Assembly: GCA_019637175.1 (NCBI GenBank)
Contig: JAHBWD010000007.1
Span: 62,001 to 126,000, forward strand
Length of the DNA: 64,000 nt
Direction: 5' to 3'
Source of the DNA: Labilithrix sp.
GTDB lineage: Bacteria; Myxococcota_A; Polyangia; Polyangiales; Polyangiaceae
Positions within the stretch are counted from its first letter, which is position 1. The number at the start of each line of letters is the position of its first letter. This document shows, piece after piece, positions 18,536-27,568 of the stretch. The notes below the pieces were generated by a model. That model made no database searches. It was not told where the DNA came from and saw only the letters and a list, made by a program, of their open reading frames with translations. The position numbers were made by a program, and so were the translations under genes.

Positions 18536-21500
18536 ACCAGAACATGAAAAAGTCCGTCTTCACTCTGCTCGTCGCAGCCGCGTGCGTGCTTCCTGCATTC
18601 GGCGCCTCCGCCCAAACGGCGCCTCCTCCCGCCGCCTCCGCCGCGCCCGCAGCGGCGCCGAGCGACGCGGGCGCGCCGAGCGTCTCCGCCGACGGAGGGA
18701 CGGACACCCCCACGACGCCGGCGGCGCCGGTCGCGCGCAAGATGCACCCGCCGCCCCCGCCGCCGACGCCCCAGCAGGTCGCCGCGCTCGCGGCGCTGAA
18801 GGAGGAGGTCGACGCGTTCGAGAAGGGCGCGAAAGACTACCGCGACACGGTCACGACCATCATCCGCCTGCACTACGAGGCGAAGAAGAAGGAAGTGCTC
18901 TCCGGGCTCGATCGCGAGATCGCGATCGAGAAGGCGGAGCTCAAGAAGGCGCGCGAGATCGCGATCAAGCGCCTCGAGGAGTTCATCGCCGTCTACAGCG
19001 GGCCGCGCTCGCAGCCCGAGGCGACGCCCGACGCGATGTACCGCCTCGCCGCGCTCTACGAAGAGCGCGCGCGCTCGGAAGAAGCGACCGAGCCGGTCGA
19101 GGTCGGCCTCAAGCCGGCCATCGCGCTCTACAAGCGCGTCATCAGGGAGTACCCGAAGTACCGCGAGATCGCGGCGATCTACTACTTCCTCGGCCACGCC
19201 CTCAACGACATCGGCCGCGTGCCCGAGAGCATGCAGGTCTGGCGATCGCTCGTGTGCCACAACCACTACGAGTACCCGACGCCTCCGGACCCGAAGGATC
19301 CGGAGAAAGACACGATCAAGCCGATGCCTCAAGACAACGACGAGGCACACTGGACGGCTTGGCGCGCGAAGTATCGCGACCCGAAGCAGGTCAGCAAGCG
19401 GAACCCGGAGACGGTCTACGTCGACCCGTACTTCGGCAACGACTGCAAGCACATTCCCCAGCCGAACATTCGCCTGGGTGAAGATCCGAAGTACGTCGCC
19501 GAGGTCTGGTGGCAGATCGGAAACTGGGAGTTCGACCAGCTCGACTTCCCGAGCGGCGTCACGAAGGAAGATCCCGGCAGCGTGTGGGGCTACAACCGCG
19601 CCGCCAGCGCCTACGACGAGGCGATGAAGTACAAGCGGCCGCCGCTCTACGGCGTGTCTCTCTACAAGTACGCCTGGACGCTCTTCAAGCAGCAGCGCTA
19701 CGAGCTCGCGACCAAGGAGTTCATCAAGCTCCTCAACTACACCGACGAGGAGCAGAAGCGCACGGGCGACAGCGGCGCCGACTTCCGCAGCGAGGCCTTC
19801 ACGTACATCGCCGGCTCGCTCACGAACGTCGACTTCAAGGGGCCGGAGGAGTGGGAGCCGTACATCATGCGGCCCGACATCCTCGACACCGAGCCGCGCC
19901 CCGAGGTCGCCGAGAAGAAGCTCCACGTCGCGATCGACCGCGTGAAGGATCCGAACATCGTCCCCCAGGACAAGCCCTGGACGATCGAGATCTACAAGGC
20001 CCTCGCCCTCGAGTACCGGTCGCTCAACCAGTTCGCGAACGCCGTCGAGACGTACGAGCTGATGCTCTCGAAGTGGCCGATGGATCCGTCCGCGCCCGAG
20101 ACGCAGAACGCGATCGCCGAGACCTACGACCAGCTCAACATCACGAAGCGGCCGGGCACGCCGGAGCACGACGCGATCGCGCAGAAGGCGCTCGAGGCGC
20201 GCACCAAGCTCGCGAACTACATCGGCAACACGCCGTGGGTCGACGCGAACAAAGACAACCCCGCGGCGATCCAGAACGCCGAGCGCCTCGTGCGCGGCGG
20301 CCTTCGCCAGGCGGCGGCGCAGCACACCAACAACGGCAAGGCGGCGCTCGTCGCGGCGAGCGAGACGGGCGACACCGGCCGTCAGATCGAGCTGCTCTCG
20401 CGCGCCGCGACGGAGTACAAGCTCGCCGGCATCGGCTGGTACGGCTACCTCAAGCAAGACGAGAACGCGCCTGACGCCTACGAGAGCCGCTACTGGCTCG
20501 CCGACGCGAAGCGGCAGTACGTCCGCATCCAGGTCGTCCTCCACAAGGTGGCGCCGAAGGCGTACCCGGAGCCGAGCAAGAAGGACATCGACGAGGCGCT
20601 CGTCGCCGCGATCGACGTCCGTGACTCGAACGAAGACGACCGCTACCTCGACAACGCGGCCTTCTTCGTCGTCGACGTGAGCGACGTCGACCGCGATCTC
20701 GCCTTCCAGCGCTACGACGAGAGCGCCGGCCGATCGGGCGTGCCGCGTCGCGACGAGGTGAAGTTCGACTCCGAGGATCCCGCGACCCGCAAGCCCGTGC
20801 GCGATCAGATCCCCCCGGTCGTCATGCAGGGCCTCACGGCGCGCGACGAGTACGTGCAGCGCGTTCCGCCGAGCCTCGACGTGCAGAAGCGCTCGCTCGA
20901 CTACCAGTACTACGTCGCCGAGCAATACTTCCTCTACGGCCAGTTCGATCTCGCGCGCGCGCGATTCGAACCGATGTGGAAGGAGAACTGCGGCAAGAAC
21001 GAGCTCGGCTACAAGGCGTGGGAGAAGCTCATCACGATGAGCAACATCGAGCGCGACGCGCCTCGCTCGATCCAGCTCGCCGAGGCCGAGAAGGCGCACA
21101 CGTGCGCGTTCAACCCGGAGCAGGCGGGCAAGGCCGGCTCGATCATCAACCCGACGATCCAGGAGGCGGGCTTCCTCCGCGCGCGCGAGAAGTTCGAGGC
21201 GGCGTGCGAGGAGACGCTCGCGTCGCGCAAGCCTTGCCGGAACGTCGACGCGCCCGCCAAGCGCCCGATCTGGAAGCAGGCGGGCGAGCTGTACGAGCAG
21301 GCGCTCTCCGCCGCGCCCGGTCGCGACGAGGCGCCCGAGGCGGCGATGAACGCCGCGTACGCCTACAAGCAGATCGGCGAGTACAACAAGGCGATCGAGC
21401 TCTACAACAAGTTCATCAGCGAGTACGGCTCCGAGGCGCGCCTCTCGGCGCTCCAGAAGGGCGACCCGAAGACGAAGGCGGCGCCCGATCCGAAGAAGTA

Positions 21501-22836
21501 CCAGGAGCGCCTCGGCTTCCTGGGCTCGGCGTACACCGCGCTCGGCGAGACGTACTACTCGTTCTTCAACTACCAGCGCGCGGCGGAGACGTACGACAAG
21601 ATCGCGACCAACGATCGCTTCGACGAGAAGCTGCGCCGCGACAACGCGAAGAACGCGATGATCCTCTACGCGAACATGGGTCAGCGCGACAAGATGATGT
21701 CGACCTATCGCATCCTCTTGAAGATGAACCCGACGACCGACGACAAGGCGAGCGCCGACTTCACCGTCGCGAGCTACGACTACAAGCAGTGGAATCCGAC
21801 GGGCGCCGACACCGGCAACAACCGGCAGACGCGCTTCGCCGCGGAGCAGCAGCTCATCGGCTACTTCCAGACCAACCGCGCGGCGCCGGGCACGGCGAAG
21901 TACATCGTCGAGGCCGCCTACGCGGTCGCGAAGATGAAGAAGACGGCCGGCGACGGCGGCTACAAGGCCTGGTTCAAGAGCGTCGTCTCGGCGTGGGAGA
22001 ACTACAGGCAGAAGGCCCCGGTCAAGGACGGCAAGAGCGAAGCGCAGCTCCCGCCGCACGTCGACATGGCGGCCGAAGCCGCGTTCACGCTCCTCGACGA
22101 GGAGATCCACGACAGGTACGAGACGGCCGATCGCCACAAGTACCAGCCGAAGCTCGACGACATCTTCGGTGAGGTCGAGATCGATCAGAAGACCAAGAAG
22201 GTCGTCCTCGGCGCCGACGGCAAGCCGAAGATGAAGCGCAAGGGCCGCTACCAGGCCAACGCCGCCGAGGCCGAGAAGTGGGATCTCGAGCTCGAGAAGA
22301 TCACGAAGACGTACGAGTCGCTCGAGTGGGTCCCGACCGCGATCGCGCGGCAGGGAAGCCTCTACGACACGCTGCGAACCGGCCTCTACAACCAGACGAA
22401 GGTCGAGCTCTTCACCCCGCAGGAGAAGGCGACGCTCAACCAGATGCGCAACAGCGGCCGCCCCGATCTCGAGGAGGCCGCCGACAAGCTCGAGGACCTG
22501 AAGACCGACTTCTGGCGCCAGAAGAAGCAGCAGGAGCTCGACGGCGCCGATCAGGTCATGGTCAAGCGCTACGCGACCGCGGTCACGCTCGCGCGCAAGT
22601 ACAACGTCCGCAACGGACAGATCACGCGCGCGATCTCGCGCCTCGCGTACTTCACCGACGTCATCTCCGGCGGCGACGCCAAGATGGCCGAGTACGTGAC
22701 GAGCACGCCCGATCCGACGAACAAGGGTCAGACGAAGCTGACGTACACGCCGGGCATGTACGTCAAGACGCGCCCCGGTCTCGCCGCGCTGCCGCCGCCG
22801 GAAGGCAAGGCGTCGCCGCTCCCGGCCGCACCCTGA
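18532..22836 (+). CDS. Giant periplasmic TPR protein (GltD/AgmU-like)
   Basis: A 1434-aa exported protein made of many TPR-like helical repeats (LYEERARSEEATEPVEV, AAYAYKQIGEYNKAIELYNK and others) after a signal peptide (KKSVFTLLVAAACVLP...) and an Ala/Pro-rich linker. The GTG at 18532 overlaps the previous stop (GTGA); ATG at 18544 would give a more classical MKKS start and cannot be excluded. The size and the following TPR lipoprotein match the GltD (AgmU, about 1200 aa)-GltE (AglT) pair of the Myxococcus gliding machinery as I remember it. The C-terminal 50 residues are Pro-rich. No enzymatic motif is seen. Confidence 0.8.
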   Translation: MNQNMKKSVFTLLVAAACVLPAFGASAQTAPPPAASAAPAAAPSDAGAPSVSADGGTDTPTTPAAPVARKMHPPPPPPTPQQVAALAALKEEVDAFEKGAKDYRDTVTTIIRLHYEAKKKEVLSGLDREIAIEKAELKKAREIAIKRLEEFIAVYSGPRSQPEATPDAMYRLAALYEERARSEEATEPVEVGLKPAIALYKRVIREYPKYREIAAIYYFLGHALNDIGRVPESMQVWRSLVCHNHYEYPTPPDPKDPEKDTIKPMPQDNDEAHWTAWRAKYRDPKQVSKRNPETVYVDPYFGNDCKHIPQPNIRLGEDPKYVAEVWWQIGNWEFDQLDFPSGVTKEDPGSVWGYNRAASAYDEAMKYKRPPLYGVSLYKYAWTLFKQQRYELATKEFIKLLNYTDEEQKRTGDSGADFRSEAFTYIAGSLTNVDFKGPEEWEPYIMRPDILDTEPRPEVAEKKLHVAIDRVKDPNIVPQDKPWTIEIYKALALEYRSLNQFANAVETYELMLSKWPMDPSAPETQNAIAETYDQLNITKRPGTPEHDAIAQKALEARTKLANYIGNTPWVDANKDNPAAIQNAERLVRGGLRQAAAQHTNNGKAALVAASETGDTGRQIELLSRAATEYKLAGIGWYGYLKQDENAPDAYESRYWLADAKRQYVRIQVVLHKVAPKAYPEPSKKDIDEALVAAIDVRDSNEDDRYLDNAAFFVVDVSDVDRDLAFQRYDESAGRSGVPRRDEVKFDSEDPATRKPVRDQIPPVVMQGLTARDEYVQRVPPSLDVQKRSLDYQYYVAEQYFLYGQFDLARARFEPMWKENCGKNELGYKAWEKLITMSNIERDAPRSIQLAEAEKAHTCAFNPEQAGKAGSIINPTIQEAGFLRAREKFEAACEETLASRKPCRNVDAPAKRPIWKQAGELYEQALSAAPGRDEAPEAAMNAAYAYKQIGEYNKAIELYNKFISEYGSEARLSALQKGDPKTKAAPDPKKYQERLGFLGSAYTALGETYYSFFNYQRAAETYDKIATNDRFDEKLRRDNAKNAMILYANMGQRDKMMSTYRILLKMNPTTDDKASADFTVASYDYKQWNPTGADTGNNRQTRFAAEQQLIGYFQTNRAAPGTAKYIVEAAYAVAKMKKTAGDGGYKAWFKSVVSAWENYRQKAPVKDGKSEAQLPPHVDMAAEAAFTLLDEEIHDRYETADRHKYQPKLDDIFGEVEIDQKTKKVVLGADGKPKMKRKGRYQANAAEAEKWDLELEKITKTYESLEWVPTAIARQGSLYDTLRTGLYNQTKVELFTPQEKATLNQMRNSGRPDLEEAADKLEDLKTDFWRQKKQQELDGADQVMVKRYATAVTLARKYNVRNGQITRAISRLAYFTDVISGGDAKMAEYVTSTPDPTNKGQTKLTYTPGMYVKTRPGLAALPPPEGKASPLPAAP

Positions 22837-22847
22837 AGAAGGAAGCC

Positions 22848-24143
22848 ATGGCAACTGTCGGAAAGTCGATCTCGTTCGCGCTCCTCGCCGCGTCGCTCGC
22901 TGGAGCGACGCTGCTCGCGCCCGGCTGCGGAAGCGACAAGCCGGTCGTGTATCCGTCGAACGAGGGGGGCGCGGGCGGCATCGTCACCGATCAACAGGGC
23001 GGTCAGGTCGGCGTCGTCGACGGCGCGGGCACCTCGGGGCTCAGCGGCGCGGCGAAGTCGGCGTACGAGGCGGGCTGGCAGGCCTGGCTCAAGGGCGATC
23101 TCGCGACGGCGAAGAAGCAGTTTCAGGAAGCCGCGAGCCTCGATTCGAAGTCGCCTTCGCCGCCGTATTCGCTCGGCGTCGTCCTCGAGCACCTCGGCGA
23201 GCTCTCGCAGGCGCAGCAGTCGTATCGCACGGCGTTCTCGAACAGCGCGGAGCACGAGCTTTCGATGTGCGCGTACGCGCTCTCGCTCGCGAACAACAAG
23301 AGCCCGGGGGAGGCGAGCACCTTCCTCGAAGAGAAGCGCGCGAAGAGGTCGAATTCGCCGCGCCTCACGGCGTGCGAGGCGGAGGTGAAGTCGATCCAGA
23401 AGGATCACGCCACGGCGCAGCAGCTCGCGCAGGACGCGCTCCGCATGGATCCCGACTTCAAGGACGCGATGGTCGTCATCGCGCGCGATCACTACCGCGC
23501 GCGCAAGATGGATCTCGCGATGTACGCGCTCCGCGCGGTGCTGACCGGGTTCGGCGACTCGACGCCGCCGCGCGATCGCGACAACGCCGAGGCCCACCTG
23601 CTCCGCGGCCTCATCCTCCGCGAGACGGGCGGTCGCATCCAGGCGCTCAAGGACTTCGAGGCCGCGGTGAAGCGGCGCCCCGATCTCGTGGAGGCGCTCG
23701 TCAACCTCGGGTCGATGCGCCTCGAGGCGGGAAACGCCGAGGAGGCGCTCCCGGTGCTCGAGAGCGCCGTCCGCTTCGCACCGAACAGCGCGATCGCCCA
23801 CCTGAACCTGGGCGACACCTACCGTCTCCTCCAGCGCTACGCCGACGCGAAGAAGGAGTTCGACCAGGCGCTCGCGCTCGACTCGAGCCTCGCCGCGGCG
23901 CACTACGATCTCGGGCTCATGTACCTCACGGCGCAGAGCATCCCTGGTACGAGCGCCGACCAGCAGGTCGCGACCGCCATCAAGGAGCTCGAGACCTACA
24001 AGACGATGCGCGGCCCCAAGGCACCGCCGGGGGTGAACGACGAGATCGACGATCTGCTCAATCGCGCCAAGGCGAAGCAGGCCGAGCTCAAGAACGCGGT
24101 CGCGCCCGCGCCCGCCGCTGGCGACGCAGGCGCAAAGAAGTAG
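22848..24143 (+). CDS. Outer-membrane TPR lipoprotein (GltE/AglT-like)
   Basis: A 431-aa lipoprotein: the leader ends LLAPGCGSD, a good lipobox with the cysteine near residue 27. A Gly-rich linker leads to TPR repeats over about residues 65-395 (AYEAGWQAWLKGDLATAKK; AIAHLNLGDTYRLLQRYADA; AAAHYDLGLMYL). GAAGGAAG lies immediately before ATG 22848. Aspartate after the lipidated Cys is not at +2 (Gly is), so outer-membrane sorting is likely. Gene order after the giant TPR protein parallels gltD-gltE. Confidence 0.82.
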   Translation: MATVGKSISFALLAASLAGATLLAPGCGSDKPVVYPSNEGGAGGIVTDQQGGQVGVVDGAGTSGLSGAAKSAYEAGWQAWLKGDLATAKKQFQEAASLDSKSPSPPYSLGVVLEHLGELSQAQQSYRTAFSNSAEHELSMCAYALSLANNKSPGEASTFLEEKRAKRSNSPRLTACEAEVKSIQKDHATAQQLAQDALRMDPDFKDAMVVIARDHYRARKMDLAMYALRAVLTGFGDSTPPRDRDNAEAHLLRGLILRETGGRIQALKDFEAAVKRRPDLVEALVNLGSMRLEAGNAEEALPVLESAVRFAPNSAIAHLNLGDTYRLLQRYADAKKEFDQALALDSSLAAAHYDLGLMYLTAQSIPGTSADQQVATAIKELETYKTMRGPKAPPGVNDEIDDLLNRAKAKQAELKNAVAPAPAAGDAGAKK

Positions 24144-24162
24144 ACTGTTTCCCGAGGTCGCC

Positions 24163-24423
24163 ATGAACAAGAAGCCCATCGTCCGACTCCTCGTTCCGCT
24201 CGCCGCCGCGGTCGCGTTCGTCGCGGTCGACGAGGCCGAGGCGTTCGCCCAGGAGAAGAAGGGCGGCGTCATCACCATCAACGAGGTCACGATCGTCGGG
24301 CGCGTGCAGAAGCCCGTCGCCTCCGTCGACGTGAGCAAGATCCAGCCGAAGCTAACGCTCGCCGAGCTCCGGCAGCCGTTCCTCGATCGCATCGAAGACG
24401 CGGCGCGCAAAGACCCGTTCTGA
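24163..24423 (+). CDS. Small exported protein of the TPR/Glt-like cluster
   Basis: An 86-aa protein with a signal peptide (MNKKPIV..., ending near AEAFAQ) and only about 55 mature residues: a strand-forming GGVITINEVTIVGRVQKP followed by a helical, charged tail. No cysteines, no TM segment after cleavage. It lies 19 nt after the TPR lipoprotein and 19 nt before the TolQ-like gene, so it belongs to the operon. I do not recognise a family; it could be a periplasmic adaptor. Confidence 0.7.
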   Translation: MNKKPIVRLLVPLAAAVAFVAVDEAEAFAQEKKGGVITINEVTIVGRVQKPVASVDVSKIQPKLTLAELRQPFLDRIEDAARKDPF

Positions 24424-24442
24424 GCGACGATCCGCAGACGAC

Positions 24443-25024
24443 GTGATCTCGCTCTCGCCCATCCTTGCCGCGATCGTCGCGCTCGGCTGCGTGTTCGCGA
24501 GCGCGCGGCGCATCTGGCTCGCGGCGAACGCCACGGCGCTTCATCCCGACGTCGTCGTCGACGCGTTGAAGAACGAGGGCGGCGATCTCGAGAAGCTTCG
24601 CCTCCTCGTCGAGGCCGATCCGCGCGCCGACTGGGAGCGCGATCTGCTCGCCGCGATCCACGCGCCGGCCGAGCAGCGCGTCGCGTTGGTCAACGAGCAG
24701 CTCGGCGAGCTCGACTACCGCTTGCAGCGCTGGTCACGGGTGCCGCGGGTCTGCGCCAGCATGGCGACGAGCTTCGGGTTCCTCCTGGCGACGCTGGTGC
24801 TGCGCCGCGGCCTGGTCGACGCCGGCGAGCTGCCGAGCGACATCGGCGAGCTCCTGATCCGGGGCCTCGTGGGCGACGCGCTCACCGTGGTCGCCATGGG
24901 CGTGGTCGGGACCGCTTTTTGCGTCGCCGCCCAGGGCGTCGCCAAGCGAATCGCCAAGAGCCGGGCCGTGGCGGCCGATCGGCTGGTCGAGCGCCTCGAG
25001 GCCCTGGCGCCGGTTGCCCTGTAA
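24443..25024 (+). CDS. Three-TM TolQ/ExbB/MotA-like membrane protein (GltF-like?)
   Basis: A 193-aa inner-membrane protein with TM helices near residues 4-24, 103-122 and 144-166, a cytoplasmic loop of about 75 residues between the first two, and a basic C-terminal helix. That is the topology of TolQ/ExbB proton-channel subunits; the arginine-rich entry into TM2 (LQRWSRVPRV) and the small-residue TM3 (VVAMGVVGTAFCVAA) also fit. It is short and no TolR/ExbD partner is adjacent. Start is GTG 24443, with no strong ribosome site. Sitting before the TonB-C-like protein, it may couple proton flow or anchor the complex; this is inference. Confidence 0.6.
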   Translation: MISLSPILAAIVALGCVFASARRIWLAANATALHPDVVVDALKNEGGDLEKLRLLVEADPRADWERDLLAAIHAPAEQRVALVNEQLGELDYRLQRWSRVPRVCASMATSFGFLLATLVLRRGLVDAGELPSDIGELLIRGLVGDALTVVAMGVVGTAFCVAAQGVAKRIAKSRAVAADRLVERLEALAPVAL

Positions 25025-25141
25025 ACGCCTGTACTTCCGCGGATGTCTTCCGATAGGATCCTCCCGCGGCGCGTCTCGCGACTCGACGGGAACTTTTGGA
25101 CCCTCGCGCTCGTCTGACAGACCTAACGAGGAGTGGACTCC

Positions 25142-26572
25142 ATGAACGCAGGACCGGGCGCAGGACCGGGAGGAGCAGGGCGACCGGGTCAGATGACCGC
25201 GGTCATGCGGGCCATGTCGGTCGCGACCGGCCCGAAGGTCCTCCGCATCGGTGTCGTCCAGGCTGGGCGCGTCGTCGAGGAGCGCATCATCAAGCAGCGC
25301 GTCACGGTGACCGTCGGCTCGAACGAGAAGTCGATGTTCGTGATCCCGTCGCAGGCCGTGCCGCCGATGTTCAAGCTCTTCGAGCTCATCGGCAACGACT
25401 ACCACCTCAACTTCCTCGACGGCATGAACGGCCGCGTCGCGCTGGCGACCGGCATCACCGACATCCAGGCGCTCCGCGGTCAGGCGAAGAAGGTCGGCGG
25501 CGCGTACCAGGTGAAGCTCACCGAAGAGGCGCGCGGCAAGGTCGTCGTCGGCGAGACGACGTTCCTCTTCCAGTTCGTCGCGCCCCCGCCGGTGCAGCCG
25601 CGACCGCAGCTCCCGCTCGCGGTCAAGGGCGGCATCGCCTCGCAGATCGACTGGTCGCTCACGATCGTCGCGGCGTTCAGCTTCTTGCTCCACTTCGGCA
25701 TCGTCGGCGCGATGTATTCCGACTGGATGGATCCGGTCGTCGGCGATGACTTCAACGTCGCGAGCCTCGTCGACATGATGAAGAACATCCCGCCGCCTCC
25801 GGTCACGGAGACGCCGACGGAGAACACGACCGCCGCGACGACGGCGACGGCCACGTCGAACACGCCGACGCCGAAGCCCGCGGGCGGCGGCGCCGGCGGC
25901 GCGAAGGCGGCCAGCGCGGGGCACAGCTCGGGGCAGGTGAGCGACGCGAAGGCTGCCGCGCTCGCGTCGCAGGCCGAGGCGATGCAGATGCAGATGCTCG
26001 CCTCGCTCACCGGCGGCTCTTCGGTGCAGGGCGCGCTCAATCGAAGTGACATCCCTCCGGTCGATCTCTCGGGCGCCGCCGCTTCGAACGCCGGCGTCGC
26101 GCACGGCTCGGGCGATCTCAAGATCGGCGGCGGCGGCTCGCCGGTGCAAAGCGGCGGCAAGGGGCCTGGCCTCGCCGGCATCGGCGGCGGCACGCAAGGC
26201 ACGGGGACGGGCACGGCGGGTACGGAGACGAAGGTCGCCGGCCCGACGGGTGTCGCGCAGGTCGGCGGATCGACCGCGACGGTTCCGATCTCGGACGCCG
26301 ATCGCGTCATCGCGGGTCTCCGCGGTCGCTTCCGCGCCTGCTACCAGCAGGGGCTCAACAGCGATCCGAGCATGAGCGGCAAGGTGCTGATCAGCGCGCG
26401 CGTCGGTCCGAACGGCGAGGTGCAGAGCGCCGACGTCGCGCAGAACACGGGGCTGTCGCCGACCGTGGCCTCGTGCATCGCGGGCCACGTCCGGCGCGCG
26501 ACGTTCAGCGCGCCCGGCGGTGGCGGGTCGACGCTCCAGATTCCGGTGACGTTCGTTCAGCAAGGCAAGTAG
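25142..26572 (+). CDS. FHA-like / TM / AgmX-PglI C-terminal domain protein (GltG-like)
   Basis: A 476-aa inner-membrane protein. Residues about 30-147 form an FHA-like beta domain (QRVTVTVGSNEKSMFVIPS); one TM helix is at 171-191; residues 200-375 are a Pro/Thr/Gly-rich periplasmic linker; the last ~100 residues are a TonB-C-like AgmX/PglI domain with the paired cysteines (FRACYQQG and VASCIAGHV) and GPNGEV. This cytoplasm-to-periplasm layout is that described for GltG/GltJ of Myxococcus, which connect motor and envelope parts. ATG 25142 has GAGGAG 8 nt upstream. It closes the cluster, with a terminator 23 nt after the stop. Confidence 0.85.
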   Translation: MNAGPGAGPGGAGRPGQMTAVMRAMSVATGPKVLRIGVVQAGRVVEERIIKQRVTVTVGSNEKSMFVIPSQAVPPMFKLFELIGNDYHLNFLDGMNGRVALATGITDIQALRGQAKKVGGAYQVKLTEEARGKVVVGETTFLFQFVAPPPVQPRPQLPLAVKGGIASQIDWSLTIVAAFSFLLHFGIVGAMYSDWMDPVVGDDFNVASLVDMMKNIPPPPVTETPTENTTAATTATATSNTPTPKPAGGGAGGAKAASAGHSSGQVSDAKAAALASQAEAMQMQMLASLTGGSSVQGALNRSDIPPVDLSGAAASNAGVAHGSGDLKIGGGGSPVQSGGKGPGLAGIGGGTQGTGTGTAGTETKVAGPTGVAQVGGSTATVPISDADRVIAGLRGRFRACYQQGLNSDPSMSGKVLISARVGPNGEVQSADVAQNTGLSPTVASCIAGHVRRATFSAPGGGGSTLQIPVTFVQQGK

Positions 26573-26594
26573 CCTTCGCGAGCGAACGCGAACG

Positions 26595-26632
26595 AGAGCT
26601 CCGGCCTGACGGGTCGGGGCGCTCTTTTTTTT
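26595..26632 (+). terminator. Rho-independent terminator closing the TPR/Glt-like cluster
   Basis: An imperfect GC hairpin (GAGC with TCC on the left arm; GGGGCGCTC on the right, one bulge) is followed directly by eight T residues at 26625-26632. It lies just after the GltG-like stop and before a new promoter, so it marks the transcriptional end of the cluster. Confidence 0.75.
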
Positions 26633-26755
26633 CGGAATGACGCTGCTCTCCGCCGCAACCAAAGGGGGTCAGCGAGTCGTGGGCCCCGCGCGAGCCGTCC
26701 GGGGGAGCGTTGTATGTGACTGAAATTACGGCGATTTACGCTCGCCTTTGCATCG

Positions 26756-26784
26756 TTGACACCCCCTTGGCTACAAACTACATT
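26756..26784 (+). promoter_or_regulatory. Sigma-70 promoter for the polysaccharide-export genes
   Basis: A perfect -35 TTGACA (26756-26761), a 17-nt spacer and -10 TACATT (26779-26784, 4 of 6). Transcription would start near 26791, leaving a very short leader in which GGGAGG (26799-26804) precedes the ATG at 26809. This is the best housekeeping-type promoter seen in the window. Confidence 0.7.
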
Positions 26785-26808
26785 CGGTGAACTGGTGTGG
26801 GAGGCCTG

Positions 26809-27420
26809 ATGCGGTTTCGATCCTCTTTCAAGTGGGTTTTCGCCATCGGCTTCTTGGCGTACGTCGCCACACCGGCCGGCGCGCAGCCGGCGGGCGCGCC
26901 CAGCGCACCTGCAGGTGGCGCGAGCGGTGCAGCGACCGGCGATGCCAACGGCCAGGTCGGCTTCCAGCGCAAGACGCAGCTGACGCCGCAAGAGCAGCTC
27001 AGCGAGTCCGCCCGGCACCTCGCGCGGATGGAGCAGGCGGCAGGTGGCGTGCGCAAGATGCTCGAAGAGGCGCGCAAGCAGCGCGACGTCGTCAAGACGC
27101 TGTGCCTCAACGACAAGCTCTCCCAGGTCGACGTCGCGATCCGCTCGGGTCGCGATCGGCGGCAGCAGCTCCAGTCGGCCGTGAACCGGAACGACGTCGA
27201 GCTCGGCAACCACGAGTTCACCATCCTCACGGTTCTCCGTCAGCGCGTCGAGCAGCTCGTCGCTGAAGCGAACCAGTGCATCGGCGAAGAAGCGGCCTTC
27301 GTGGGCGACACGCGCGTGAAGACCACGATCGATCCGACGATTCCCCCCGATGAAACGCCGTACCCGCCCACGGATCCGACTATCGTAATCCCGCCGCAGT
27401 GCACCAGCTGTACGCTGTAA
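26809..27420 (+). CDS. Exported helical protein upstream of polysaccharide-export genes
   Basis: A 203-aa protein with a signal peptide (cleavage near TPAGAQP), a Gly/Ala/Pro linker, a helical body of about 110 residues with Arg/Gln/Glu heptads (SARHLARMEQAAGGVRKM; REQ-rich), and a Pro/Thr-rich tail ending in CTSC. Two cysteines sit in the helical body and two in the tail. ATG 26809 is favoured over the in-frame GTG at 26797, because GGGAGG overlaps that GTG. Family unknown; context with the beta-barrel and Wza-like genes suggests an accessory of polymer export. Confidence 0.72.
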   Translation: MRFRSSFKWVFAIGFLAYVATPAGAQPAGAPSAPAGGASGAATGDANGQVGFQRKTQLTPQEQLSESARHLARMEQAAGGVRKMLEEARKQRDVVKTLCLNDKLSQVDVAIRSGRDRRQQLQSAVNRNDVELGNHEFTILTVLRQRVEQLVAEANQCIGEEAAFVGDTRVKTTIDPTIPPDETPYPPTDPTIVIPPQCTSCTL

Positions 27421-27568
27421 ACGTCGTATCACCTGTGGGGGCGGGCTCTTTCACGTTGCGGCCGAGCTAGGCCCCGAGTAACTGGCGTTACCCGTGGTGG
27501 CGCTTCGCCGGCCCGTGAAGGAAGTCGTCTTCCGAGTGCCCATCGTCGCTTCTGCCGACTTCGGACCC

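Noticed and set aside
18283..22854. A 1523-codon open frame on the minus strand
   Set aside because: It lies fully antisense to the giant TPR gene, which has a signal peptide and repeat structure. The antisense product is a Leu/Arg/Val-rich composition expected from reversed GC-rich codons.
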